DNA from: JBGPQJ01 sp963829485
GTDB taxonomy: Bacteria; Chloroflexota; Anaerolineae; Anaerolineales; Villigracilaceae
NCBI GenBank assembly: GCA_963829485.1
Contig: CAWHIK010000006.1
Location: forward strand, 248,001-312,000
DNA: 64,000 nt
Direction: 5' to 3'
Shown here: positions 27,293 through 35,583 of the stretch, one piece after another
Numbering within the stretch: the stretch's first letter is position 1
Layout of the letters: each line of letters starts with the position of its first letter
Made by a program: the position numbers and the translations under genes
Notes under the pieces: model-generated
The model's database searches: none
Told to the model about the DNA's origin: nothing
Seen by the model: only the letters and a program-made list of their open reading frames with translations

Positions 27293-28277
27293 ATGCGCTA
27301 TCGTGAACTGGGACGTACCGGATGGAAAGTTTCGACCATTTCCTTTGGAGCCTGGGCGATCGGCGGTTCGTGGGGAAGCGTGGATGACAAGGAATCGCTG
27401 GCTGCGCTGCACCGATCCATTGACCTCGGCGTAAATTTCATCGACACTGCGGATGTCTACGGTGACGGACGCTCGGAGCGGCTTGTGGCACAATTGATCA
27501 GGGAGCGGAAGGAAACCATTTACGTGGCGACCAAGGCCGGGCGGAGGCTCGATCCGCACCTGGCAGACGGATACAACCGCACCAATTTGACTGCCTTTGT
27601 CGAGCGCAGCCTGAAAAACCTGGGCACCGATTCCATCGATCTGCTTCAACTGCATTGCCCGCCGACCGAGGTGTATTACCGCCCCGAAACCTTTGGCGTG
27701 CTCGATGACCTCGTGCAGGCCGGGAAGCTGCGCCATTACGGAGTCAGCGTGGAGAAGGTGGAGGAAGCGCTCAAGGCGATCGAGTATCCCAACGTCCAGA
27801 CAGTACAGATCATCTTCAACATTTTCCGTCAGAGGCCGGCGGAACTCTTCTTTGCCGAAGCTTTGCGGCGGAAGGTTGGGCATTCTGGCGCGCGTGCCGT
27901 TGGCCAGCGGATTGCTGACCGGGAAGCTCTCAGCCAAATCCAAATTTGAAGCGGATGATCACCGCGCGTTCAACCGGCACGGTGAATCCTTCGATCGCGG
28001 GGAGACCTTCTCAGGCGTGGATTATGACACGGGTTTGCAGGCTGTCGAAGAATTACGTCCGCTCGTTCCTCAAGGCTGGAGCATGACGCAATTTGCCTTG
28101 CGCTGGATCTTGATGTTCGACGCGGTCACTTGCGCCATCCCCGGTGCAAAGAATCCCAAACAGGCCGAGGACAACGCCAAAGCTGCAGATCTATCCGCGT
28201 TGGATTCGGCGACGATGGATAAGGTCCGCGCGATTTACGATGCTCGTATTCGGCGCTTGGTGCACCATTATTGGTAG
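27293..28277 (+). CDS. aldo/keto reductase, frameshifted
   Basis: The first 195 codons encode a typical aldo/keto reductase start (MRYRELGRTGWKVSTISFGAW), with catalytic Asp and Tyr in FIDTADVYGDGRSE and Lys in VATKAG. After FFAEALRRK the frame fails. In the next frame it continues as VGILARVPLASGLLTGK through WILMFDAVTCAIPGAKNPKQ, the NADPH-binding end, to LVHHYW. One extra base near 27874-27880 (GGTTGGGC) explains the break. The corrected protein has about 327 residues, normal for the family. It probably reduces aldehydes or ketones with NADPH; the substrate is unknown. Confidence 0.85.
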
Positions 28278-28309
28278 ATCCAAAGAACTAACTGAAATTA
28301 AATTGGAAA

Positions 28310-28340
28310 GACCCTGCGCTGTTTTTCAAAGCGGAGGGTC
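28310..28340 (+). terminator. rho-independent terminator after the aldo/keto reductase
   Basis: Arms GACCCTGCGCT (28310-28320) and AGCGGAGGGTC (28330-28340) pair with one mismatch, followed by ATTTTCGTTCGTTTTT. Confidence 0.65.
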
Positions 28341-28410
28341 ATTTTCGTTCGTTTTTCAGTTTTCTCTTGGCACTGCTGTTAATCGGTAGCGTTCTGTCTG
28401 AACGCCACGA

Positions 28411-28506
28411 TCAATAACTAACATCTTGCGAAAAGGTGCGAACCACAGCGCCTCCAACCGCGCCTGATGCTCCATAGACTATTGCTGTTCTAGCCTTAAG
28501 GAACAC
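28411..28506 (-). pseudogene. N-terminal scrap of a short-chain dehydrogenase/reductase
   Basis: From a GTG at 28506, preceded by GGGAGG, the frame reads VFLKARTAIVYGASGAVGGA and then VVRTFSQDVSY before a stop at 28411. YGASGAVGGA fits the glycine-rich cofactor loop at the start of SDR proteins. Only 31 codons survive; the rest of an SDR (about 240 residues) is absent. The fragment abuts the terminator region of the convergent aldo/keto reductase, so a deletion or insertion probably removed the remainder. Confidence 0.45.
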
Positions 28507-28595
28507 TTCCTGCCTCCCAGGTTGAAAGTCATCTGGATAGAGGGAGTTACTATCCGATTTACGTCTGATTATCCCAATCGTCGGTGGTCGAAAGA

Positions 28596-29126
28596 TTAAG
28601 CAGGAACGTAGATCAATCGGATCACATCCTCGCCTATCCGATCATGTGTCATAAGGCGGAGCGGCGGCCGGGGTCCGGCGAAGTATGGCTTGCCGTGGCC
28701 AAGCACGACGGGGTGCAGGTAGATTCGATACTCATCGATCAGGCCAAGTTCGGTGAGGCTTTGTGCCAAGCCTGGACCAGCAACTTCGATCTCCCCGTCG
28801 CGCTCAGCTTTCAACTTGCGGATCGCGCCCTCAAGATCATCCTCAACAAGCCTGGCGTTGGGACCGACCGACTTCAACGAGCGCGAGACGACCCATTTCG
28901 GTTGCTTCCGCCACGCCGCCGCGAAGGCCTGTTCGGCTGCATCCCATTCAGGATGATCGTCGTCCCAGTAGCGCATGATCTCATACATGTGGCGACCATA
29001 CACACTGCCAGACTGCCCCTGAGCCTCTTCGATGAAGTGACGGAAGAGCGTGGAGCTTGGCGCAAATGCCAAATGATCGACGTAGCCGTCCAAAGACTGG
29101 TTCATTCCGAACACGAGCTTTGCCAT
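28596..29126 (-). CDS. dihydrofolate-reductase-like protein (RibD C-terminal family)
   Basis: The 176-residue product belongs to the RibD C-terminal/dihydrofolate-reductase superfamily of small NADPH-dependent reductases. It starts MAKLVFGMNQSLDGYVDH and has SVYGRHMYEIMRYWD, KWVVSRSL, EIEVAGPGLAQSLTELGLIDEYRIYLHPVVLGHGKPYF and a C-terminal beta strand. All conserved segments are present in a single frame. Members are often annotated as deaminase or reductase, but their substrates are mostly unknown. It lies in an AT-richer accessory stretch with decayed neighbours and is the best-preserved gene there. Confidence 0.85.
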   Translation of the reverse strand: MAKLVFGMNQSLDGYVDHLAFAPSSTLFRHFIEEAQGQSGSVYGRHMYEIMRYWDDDHPEWDAAEQAFAAAWRKQPKWVVSRSLKSVGPNARLVEDDLEGAIRKLKAERDGEIEVAGPGLAQSLTELGLIDEYRIYLHPVVLGHGKPYFAGPRPPLRLMTHDRIGEDVIRLIYVPA

Positions 29127-29224
29127 ACATAATTCCTTTCGTCAGGTACCTAATATCCCAATGTTCTTCCGGGACACTGCGTTAGCCTGCGGTTTATACC
29201 GTTGTAACTTCGTCTGGTATCTCA

Positions 29225-29700
29225 TTAAACTTTTACCGGCGGTGTAGCGTCAATCAATACTCCAGCAAATGTACAGGGCTCATTGCCGATAACCCGCCAG
29301 CCGTGGTTAGTTCCGCATTGAATAACTGTATCGCCAGATCGTACAATTGTCGCGCCTTCATCCAGGAGGAGTTCGATTTGCCCCGCAATGACAAATAAGA
29401 TATCAAGGGTATCTGACCGATGCTTCGGAAATTCGAAACCGGGAAGCCAGGTAATCATGCGCGCGATAATTTCCCATGGGCTGGCCACGGCTTACTCATA
29501 TACTCTTGCAGCGGATCGCGCTGGTCCGTAAGATCGACCGGAATTCGACCAACAATCCAAGGGTCACCGCCGCTGTCCGACGCCAGCTTCTGAAAAGGAA
29601 GCATCTTTGGGGATAGGTCCATCACTCGCGATAACTGATTTCCCAGCTTGTTGATGGCTGTTACTATTCGACGCGGTAACGGAAGCGGAGCTTCATACAT
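29225..29700 (-). CDS. cupin-domain protein, frameshifted
   Basis: The 5' part (from 29700) reads MYEAPLPLPRRIVTAINKLG to LQEYMSKPWPAHGKLSRA and stops. The next frame continues as EIIARMITWLPGFEFPKHRSD, then LDILFVIAGQIELLLDEG, IVRSGDTVIQCGTNHGW and CTFAGVLIDATPPVKV. The second half is a cupin beta-barrel with a Gln/Glu-rich metal site pattern, where the usual His ligands are only partly conserved. Joining both gives about 157 residues, a normal size for this cupin group. The break is near 29475-29490. The function is unknown. Confidence 0.65.
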
Positions 29701-29904
29701 AGGGATGAAATGTTCCTTTCTGAAGAGGGGTTGAGCAGGCTAATGGTTACTTACGCGGCAGGTGGCGTGGATTCGCTGGACAAAGCCACCTTGACGCCAG
29801 TCCGGCTTCGGAGCAGAACTCCCCGAAAGTGCATTACAACGCCCCGCACTTGTCCGGTGAACACGGTATCTAGCCCGCTGCCTATCTTTGAATAACGGAC
29901 TTCT

Positions 29905-30700
29905 AATTTTAATGCCTTCCTTCTGAGCAAGGTAAGTATTACTGAACTTCTTCTGAAATTGACAATTTTTCACCAAAATTTTTTCTGAATAGTTTCCCAG
30001 CTCTTGGTGACACTTGCAACGCAAACATGCGATTTTTTCAGAAGATAATTCATTCTAATAAGGAATCAGCGAACAATGGGCCGAGCCTTTACTGGGTCTT
30101 CAAAAATACTTGCTTGTAGTGTAAAGAAACGCGAAACAAAATCAACTTCATCGCCTTTGCTGTTAAAGCAACGCCTGCCAGGGTCAAGATTTATTTAATT
30201 TAGCAATCCTTTGATGGGTTCAATGCTTAGTATTATTTCTTCCGTTTCAAATACAAGCACATAGTCTCTTGACTTCAGCACTTCGACAGGCTTTACCTGA
30301 GATTGCATCTAAAATTACTAGGGGAATATCATTTGGTTCAGGTTTGCGAGATGGGAAATTTGGAGTCAATGAATTCATTTTCAACTATCACCATCAGTTC
30401 ACCGCTTTTTGATTGAAACTTTATAGATGGTAAAGAGTAGTTGAGATGCCTTGCGATAACGTGCACTGTTGCAAGCGTTGCGTGTCCGCACAAATCCATT
30501 TCAATTTCTGGAGTGAACCAACGAATTTCAAACCCATCATTCAATGGAATGAAAAATGCGGTTTCGGCAACAGAATTCTCTATTGCGATTTTTTGCATAA
30601 CATCTTCAGAGAGCCAGTGTTCAAGGGGACAAACAGCGGCAGGATTGCCTCCGAAAACCTTGTCTGTGAAAGCGTCAACTTGGAATATGGGTAATTGCAT
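29905..30700 (-). pseudogene. PhzF-family isomerase-like gene broken by multiple frameshifts
   Basis: The first 117 codons or so are a normal PhzF start: MQLPIFQVDAFTDKVFGGNP, EHWLSEDVMQKIA, SVAETAFFIP, IRWFTPEIEMDLCGHATLAT. After EFIDSKFP the frame breaks. Pieces in changing frames keep the family order: SRKPEPNDIPL, VKPVEVLKSRDYVLVFETEE, LAGVALTAK, GDEVDFVSRFF, EDPVTGSAHCSLIPY, FALQVSPRAGKL. The total span equals a full PhzF gene (about 260 codons). At least five indels are needed. The low GC differs from the flanks. It is either a decayed acquired gene or a badly called stretch; the density of lesions favours decay but does not prove it. Confidence 0.65.
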
Positions 30701-30933
30701 AATGACCTCAAGGATTAGATGATAATTTTCCGGGTTATTGCATATTTTGATATTGAAGGGCGGACTAACTAGGGGTTATCCCTCTGTGGGGGGCTTTGCG
30801 GACGGGCTAACAGCTTATAGACGGACCGCCTAATGTCCGAAGGCTTTTAGGACGTAATACGGCTATAGATTAAAATCTGGTGAAAAAATTATAGCATTTT
30901 CTCGCTTTGAAGATTATCCCACCGCCTGCTTCA

Positions 30934-31830
30934 TCAGCGCGACAATTCCAGCGGCACGCCTTTCGATTCATCCCGTCGCAGGGAAAGCGCTCCTTCGGGG
31001 CACTTGCTGACGCACACGCCGCAGCCCATGCAGGCGGCTTCATCCACAACGGAGATCCCATCCAGGGTCAACGCATCGAACTGGCAGTAAGTCTCGCAGG
31101 TGCCGCAGCTGATGCACAAGTCCTCGTCCACCTGCGCGACGAACCCGGAAGAAGCCAGCATGGGCGTCCCGTTCTGGTGGGCGTGCATCGCTCCGCAGCA
31201 GCAGGAACAGCAGTTGCAGATGGCGTAAAAACGACCGAGCATTGCTTCCTTGAAAAAGGCATGGTGGACGTGCCCGCGTTCGTCCTCCGCTTTCAGGATG
31301 TCCACCGCTTCGGCCTGAGTGATCCAGCGCGTTTTATCGGGGTGATGCTCACTGACGAAGCTGGCGAACGGCTCGCCGACCACCAGGCACACGTCCAGCG
31401 GCAGACAGGGATTCTCACGCGCGGACCGGCAGGGACAGTTCAGCGCCACGATGTGGTCCGGGTTCTGCAGGATCAGCGCCCGCGCCTGTTTGAAGGGGAT
31501 GACATGCTCCAGGTCTGGGACGTTTACAGGTTCGTTGACCATCACCAGTTGAGTAGCGGTCTCCAGCGGAATGGCCTTTCCGTGATATTCATCCGCCATG
31601 CCGCGATTTTCAGTCTCCACTTTTTTCTTTCTCTTGGGCAGCATTCCAAGAATTGGACCAAGCTTCTTTGCGATCGGATGCTGCCCCGTCCCGATGGCAA
31701 TGTACAGGAAGGTCCAGCGCCCATACACGTAGCCGTGCAACCGGTCGAATCGCGTATACCAGGGGAGTTTGTCCGCTTCCTTGAAGAAAGCTTCAGTGGA
31801 TGGCTTGATGAAGAGGGATTTGATGCCCAT
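30934..31830 (-). CDS. Cys-rich 4Fe-4S ferredoxin-domain protein, function unknown
   Basis: The 298-residue cytoplasmic protein ends in two 4Fe-4S ferredoxin motifs: CISCGTCETYC at about 231-241 and CMGCGVCVSKCP at about 264-275. Upstream it has a further Cys pair and cluster, LNCPCRSARENPCLPLDVC and ICNCCSCCCGAMH, which suggest additional metal or haem-like cofactor binding. This layout occurs in uncharacterised ferredoxin-like proteins of anaerobes. No signal peptide is present. It stands alone, divergent from the S9 peptidase, so its redox partner is not evident. Confidence 0.8.
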   Translation of the reverse strand: MGIKSLFIKPSTEAFFKEADKLPWYTRFDRLHGYVYGRWTFLYIAIGTGQHPIAKKLGPILGMLPKRKKKVETENRGMADEYHGKAIPLETATQLVMVNEPVNVPDLEHVIPFKQARALILQNPDHIVALNCPCRSARENPCLPLDVCLVVGEPFASFVSEHHPDKTRWITQAEAVDILKAEDERGHVHHAFFKEAMLGRFYAICNCCSCCCGAMHAHQNGTPMLASSGFVAQVDEDLCISCGTCETYCQFDALTLDGISVVDEAACMGCGVCVSKCPEGALSLRRDESKGVPLELSR

Positions 31831-32004
31831 AGCGAATCCTTTATTTCTAAAATTGTGTCACCGCGGATTGCGGTTTAAAGAGCTTAACGATATTTCAAAA
31901 AGCATAACTGAATATCAAGCTGTGTGCAATGGCTTTTCATCCCCTCAGCGCATGATTTTCGGTATAAAATCAAAATGACCCATTGAAACGACCAAGGAGC
32001 ATCC

Positions 32005-34011
32005 ATGCCACAAAAGAAACGACCGATCACCGCCGAAGACCTCTACCGGCTCGAGACCCTGTCCGACGCGCGCATCTCGCCGGATGGGAACACCGTCGTC
32101 TACCGCCTGCAGCGGGTGGATAAAAAGACCGAGAAAAAATATGGCAACCTGTGGGTCGTCCCGACCGGGGGAGGCGGACCACGCCAGTTCACCCAGGGTG
32201 ACCAATCCGATTCGTCCCCGCGCTGGTCGCCGGACGGAAAATCCATCGCGTTCCTTTCCAACCGGGCGGACAAGGACAAGCCGCCGCAGGTCTTCCTTCT
32301 TCCTTTCGATGGCGGCGAGGCGCGAAAGCTGACCGGCATCGACGGCGAGATCGATTCCCTGTCCTGGTCGCCGGATGGGCGCCGGCTGTTGTGCACCGTC
32401 CGCAAGACGGACACCGAGGTGCTCGAGCGCGAAAAGGATGAGCAGAAGAAAAAATTAGGCGTGGTGTTCCGCCGGTACGACCGTTTGTTTTACAAGCTGG
32501 ACGGATACGGTTATCTCCCCCAGGAACGTGTCCATATCTGGGTGATCGACGCACGCACAGGCAAGGGCAGGCAGCTCACCGACCATCCCGTTTGGGATGA
32601 GCTGGACCCGGCTTTTTCGCCGGATGGCAGGCAGATCGCTTTTGTCTCCAACCGGCTCAACGAACCGGACCAGAATCCGGATGCTGTGGACCTGTTCGTG
32701 ATGAGCGCTTCGGGCGGCGAGCCGCAGCTGATCAAAACACCTATCGGTCCAAAGAGTCAGCCGTCCTTTTCACCGGATGGAAACTGGCTGGCCTATTATG
32801 GTCAGGAGGGCGAAGGGCAGGGGTTCAGGAATTATGGGTTGTGGGTCGTGCCCGTGGATGGCTCGAAACCGGCAAAGAATCTCACCCAGAAATTCGACTT
32901 GCATGCCTCCTCCATGGTCATCAACGATGTCGGCTCGCCCGAGCAGATGTGCCCGACCTGGTCGAACGACGGCAGGCAAATTTACTTCCAGGCAGCCTAT
33001 CACGGCTCGTCGCTGCTCAAGCGGATCTCTCTCGATGGCCGGGACCTGCAGGACATCGTCGGCGAAGGGGGTGTGGTCGGATCCTATTCCTTTGATCGGA
33101 CACAATCGAAGCTGGCTTATTTCTTTGGTCAAATGCATGACCCCGGGCAGGTCCACCTGCGCGAGCTGGGCAGCGGGACGACCCGCCACCTGACACGCGT
33201 CAACCGGGAGCTGCTCGACACGATCAGCCTGCCCCGCGTCGAGGAGGTCTGGTTTAAAAATCCCGAAGGACTCAGCCTGCAGGGGTGGATCATGTACCCG
33301 CCGCGATTTGACCCGAAAAGGAAATATCCGTCCATCCTCGAGATACACGGCGGACCGATGACCCAGTACGGCAAGTTCTTCATGCACGAGTTCAACTATC
33401 TTGCCTCGAATGGTTATGTGGTGTACTTTTCCAATCCGCGCGGCGGACGGGGCTACGGTGAATCGCACACCAAAGCCATCTGGGGTGATTGGGGCAGCGC
33501 GGATTACGTCGACCTGATCGCATTTGCCGACATGATGGCGCGGAAACCCTTCATCGACAGGAGCCGCATGGGTGTGACGGGCGGTTCCTATGGCGGATAC
33601 ATGACCCTGTGGATCATCGGTCACACCGACCGCTTCAAAGCCGCGGTCACCCAACGCTGCGTCTCCAATTTCATCAGCGAGTGGGGCTCCAGCGACCTGA
33701 ACTGGACCTTCGAGCAGGAACTGACCGCCGGTCCGCCCTTCAGGGACTTGAAAAAATACTGGGACATGTCGCCCATCAAATACATCGGCAACGCCAAAAC
33801 GCCGACCATGGTCATCCATAACGAAGGCGATCTGCGCTGCCCCATCGAGCAGGGTGAACAGGCATTTGTCGCGTTGAAGCGCCTGGGTGTCGAAAGTGAA
33901 TTTATCCGCTTCCCTGAGGAATTCCACGGGCTCTCGCGCACCGGCCGCACCGACCGCCGCATCGCGCGCCTGAATCACATCCTGCGCTGGATGGATAAAT
34001 ACCTAAAGTAA
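32005..34011 (+). CDS. S9-family serine peptidase (acylaminoacyl/prolyl-oligopeptidase-like)
   Basis: The 668-residue protein has an N-terminal beta-propeller of WD40/TolB-like blades (repeated SPDG and WSPDGRRL units up to about residue 400) and a C-terminal alpha/beta hydrolase. The nucleophile is in GGSYGGYM (Ser near 529), the Asp in NEGDLRCP near 609 and the His in EEFHGLS near 640. It should cleave short peptides that can enter through the propeller. No signal peptide is seen, so it is probably cytoplasmic. It is followed by a P1 peptidase, suggesting a small peptide-degradation cluster. Confidence 0.93.
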   Translation: MPQKKRPITAEDLYRLETLSDARISPDGNTVVYRLQRVDKKTEKKYGNLWVVPTGGGGPRQFTQGDQSDSSPRWSPDGKSIAFLSNRADKDKPPQVFLLPFDGGEARKLTGIDGEIDSLSWSPDGRRLLCTVRKTDTEVLEREKDEQKKKLGVVFRRYDRLFYKLDGYGYLPQERVHIWVIDARTGKGRQLTDHPVWDELDPAFSPDGRQIAFVSNRLNEPDQNPDAVDLFVMSASGGEPQLIKTPIGPKSQPSFSPDGNWLAYYGQEGEGQGFRNYGLWVVPVDGSKPAKNLTQKFDLHASSMVINDVGSPEQMCPTWSNDGRQIYFQAAYHGSSLLKRISLDGRDLQDIVGEGGVVGSYSFDRTQSKLAYFFGQMHDPGQVHLRELGSGTTRHLTRVNRELLDTISLPRVEEVWFKNPEGLSLQGWIMYPPRFDPKRKYPSILEIHGGPMTQYGKFFMHEFNYLASNGYVVYFSNPRGGRGYGESHTKAIWGDWGSADYVDLIAFADMMARKPFIDRSRMGVTGGSYGGYMTLWIIGHTDRFKAAVTQRCVSNFISEWGSSDLNWTFEQELTAGPPFRDLKKYWDMSPIKYIGNAKTPTMVIHNEGDLRCPIEQGEQAFVALKRLGVESEFIRFPEEFHGLSRTGRTDRRIARLNHILRWMDKYLK

Positions 34012-34016
34012 TATGC

Positions 34017-34040
34017 TGGGGCGCTGCATAAAGCGCCCCA
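34017..34040 (+). terminator. hairpin after the S9 peptidase
   Basis: TGGGGCGCT (34017-34025) and AGCGCCCCA (34032-34040) form a perfect 9-bp GC-rich stem, followed by AATAATTT. It may terminate partially before the P1 peptidase gene. Confidence 0.55.
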
Positions 34041-34063
34041 AATAATTTGTGGAGGATGCAAAA

Positions 34064-35143
34064 ATGACACAAAAACCACGCGCACGCGATCTCGGTATTC
34101 CATTCGAAGGTATGCCTGGTCCATTCAATGCCATCACCGATGTAGAAGGTATCGAAGTGGGATACACCACCTTGATCCGGGAGAGCGATGTCCGTACGGG
34201 TGTGACGATCATTCATCCGCGCGGCAAGGCGAACCATGATCCTGTGTTCGCAGGCTGGTTCCCGCTCAACGGGAACGGCGAGATGACCGGGTCAGCCTGG
34301 GTCGAGGAAGGCGGTTTCCTCGAGGGTCCGATCGGAATCACCAACACGCACAATGTCGGCACGGTACGCGACGCCATCATCCACTGGCAGGCGAAGAACA
34401 ACGCATTATTCCAATCGTGGTCCTGCCCGCTGGTGGCGGAGACCGCGGATGGCTGGCTCAACGATATGAACGGTTTCCACGTCAAGCCGGAGCATGTCTG
34501 GAAGGCGTTGGATAAGGCTGAGGCGGGTGCGATCCTGGAGGGAAATGTCGGTGGCGGGACGGGGATGATCTGTTACGAATTCAAAGGCGGTACAGGGACG
34601 TCCTCCCGGTTATTGTCTGAAAAATACGGGGGTTACACAGTGGGGGTACTTGTGCAGGCCAACTTTGGCCGCCGATACCAGTTCATGGTTGCTGGCGTAC
34701 CGGTCGGGCATGAGATCACCGAAAATGCTCATTTCACCAACGGGGAAAACCCGCTCCGCGAACAGGGCTCGATCATCATCATCGTTGCGACGGATGCGCC
34801 CTTGCTGCCGCACCAGCTCAAGCGGTTGGCGAAGCGTGCCTCCATGGGACTGGCGCGCACCGGCAGCATCGCCGGGAACGGTTCAGGGGATATCTTCCTG
34901 GCTTTTTCGACCGCCAATCCAGGCATTGCGCGGCCTTCCGAGGGAGTAGCGAACCTCCAGGCCATTTCCAACGAACAGATGGATCCGCTCTTCATGGCAA
35001 CTGTCTATGCCACAGAAGAAGCCATTATCAACGCGCTTGTCGCTGCGGAAACGATGACCGGCAAGGGAGGCTTGACCATCCCTGCGTTGCCCCATGATCG
35101 GCTGCGGGATGTGCTGCGGAAATTCAATCGCCTGATGGATTGA
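34064..35143 (+). CDS. P1-family peptidase (DmpA-like aminopeptidase)
   Basis: P1 peptidases are Ntn hydrolases that self-cleave before an internal Ser or Thr to form the active enzyme and release N-terminal residues or act on D-amino acid esters. The protein has 359 residues from the ATG at 34064, which has GGAGG 8 bases upstream. An in-frame GTG at 34049 overlaps that ribosome-binding site and is rejected. Family segments include AITDVEGIEVGYTTL, GITNTHNVGTV, GGGTGMICYEFKGGTGTSSR and the processing-site region GSIAGNGSGDIFLAFS near 270. Confidence 0.9.
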   Translation: MTQKPRARDLGIPFEGMPGPFNAITDVEGIEVGYTTLIRESDVRTGVTIIHPRGKANHDPVFAGWFPLNGNGEMTGSAWVEEGGFLEGPIGITNTHNVGTVRDAIIHWQAKNNALFQSWSCPLVAETADGWLNDMNGFHVKPEHVWKALDKAEAGAILEGNVGGGTGMICYEFKGGTGTSSRLLSEKYGGYTVGVLVQANFGRRYQFMVAGVPVGHEITENAHFTNGENPLREQGSIIIIVATDAPLLPHQLKRLAKRASMGLARTGSIAGNGSGDIFLAFSTANPGIARPSEGVANLQAISNEQMDPLFMATVYATEEAIINALVAAETMTGKGGLTIPALPHDRLRDVLRKFNRLMD

Positions 35144-35183
35144 CACTACTTTTACGTCCGAATATTGCAGAAACCTTCCAATG

Positions 35184-35212
35184 TTGACAATATAAAAAAT
35201 GCGTAGTAATAT
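35184..35212 (+). promoter_or_regulatory. promoter of tRNA (CAT)
   Basis: Consensus TTGACA (35184-35189), a 17-bp spacer and TAATAT (35207-35212) lie 14 bases upstream of the tRNA 5' end. Confidence 0.8.
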
Positions 35213-35225
35213 ACAGCCCGCCCTC

Positions 35226-35297
35226 GCCGAGGTAGCTCAGTGGCAGAGCAAACGGCTCATAATCGTTGGGTCGAGGGTCCGACTCCCTCCCTCGGCA
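35226..35297 (+). tRNA. tRNA with CAT anticodon (elongator Met or Ile2)
   Basis: The cloverleaf is complete: acceptor GCCGAGG (35226-35232) with CCTCGGC (35290-35296), D stem GCTC/GAGC, anticodon stem AACGG/TCGTT with loop CTCATAA (anticodon 35258-35260), and T stem GAGGG/CCCTC. The discriminator is A and CCA is not encoded. The G1-C72 pair excludes the initiator. Met and lysidine-modified Ile2 cannot be separated from the sequence alone. Confidence 0.9.
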
Positions 35298-35458
35298 CTA
35301 GAAATAACCGCCCATTTTTGGGCGGTTTTTGTTTTAGGTGGTTGAGGGACCCCGGGCTGCCGGGGCAAGCGACTCCCTCCTCGGCACTAAATAACCGCCC
35401 TATTTTTGGGCGGTTTTCGTTTTACTGGTCGAGGGTACCCCGGGCTGCCGGGACAGGC
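35268..35458 (+). repeat. degenerate tandem copies of the tRNA 3' end plus terminator
   Basis: The segment from the T-arm of the tRNA through its terminator recurs. Copy 1 spans about 35268-35335 and copy 2 about 35338-35420, with GACTCCCTCCTCGGCACTA and a second AACCGCCC hairpin. A partial copy 3 lies at 35427-35458. In copies 2 and 3 the T-arm is split by a GC-rich hairpin, CCCCGG-GCTG-CCGGGG (35350-35365) and CCCGG-GCTG-CCGGG (35439-35452). The rest of the tRNA is missing, so these are not functional tRNAs. Confidence 0.7.
35306..35335 (+). terminator. terminator of the tRNA gene
   Basis: AACCGCCCA (35306-35314) and TGGGCGGTT (35319-35327) form the stem, followed by a T-rich tract. A second similar hairpin lies at 35393-35415 in the duplicated copy. 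Confidence 0.85.
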
Positions 35459-35476
35459 TATGTATCGGTTTATAAA

Positions 35477-35551
35477 TAAGGGGTGGATGAGCGGAATAGC
35501 CGCTCATCCACCCCTTAAAAAATTACCCTCCCCTGAAAAACGGGGGAGGGT
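35477..35551 (-). terminator. terminator pair after the GH130 gene
   Basis: On the minus strand ACCCTCCCC/GGGGAGGGT (35551-35543 with 35533-35525) is followed directly by AATTTTTT, a classic rho-independent signal. A second, longer 18-bp perfect hairpin (35477-35494 with 35500-35517) follows it. Confidence 0.8.
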
Positions 35552-35583
35552 AGGGTGGGGGCTTATCCTGGCTAGCAATAGCG

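Noticed and set aside
29127..29224. Possible integron attC-like site between the cupin and RibD-like genes
   Set aside because: GGCTAAC and ATTAGGT partly complement each other, but the core sites do not match the consensus, the spacing is short and there is no integrase gene.
29740..29900. Small open frames on both strands between the cupin and phzF remnants
   Set aside because: Neither translation resembles a known family and no ribosome-binding site precedes them; probably eroded sequence.
30701..30933. Three loosely similar CGGAC-CTAA motifs in the gene-free stretch
   Set aside because: The motifs differ in spacing and flanks and form no convincing palindrome or direct repeat array; no function can be supported.
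32770..33978. Open frame of about 402 codons antisense to the S9 peptidase
   Set aside because: The sense strand contains the whole beta-propeller and catalytic triad; the antisense translation shows no family features.
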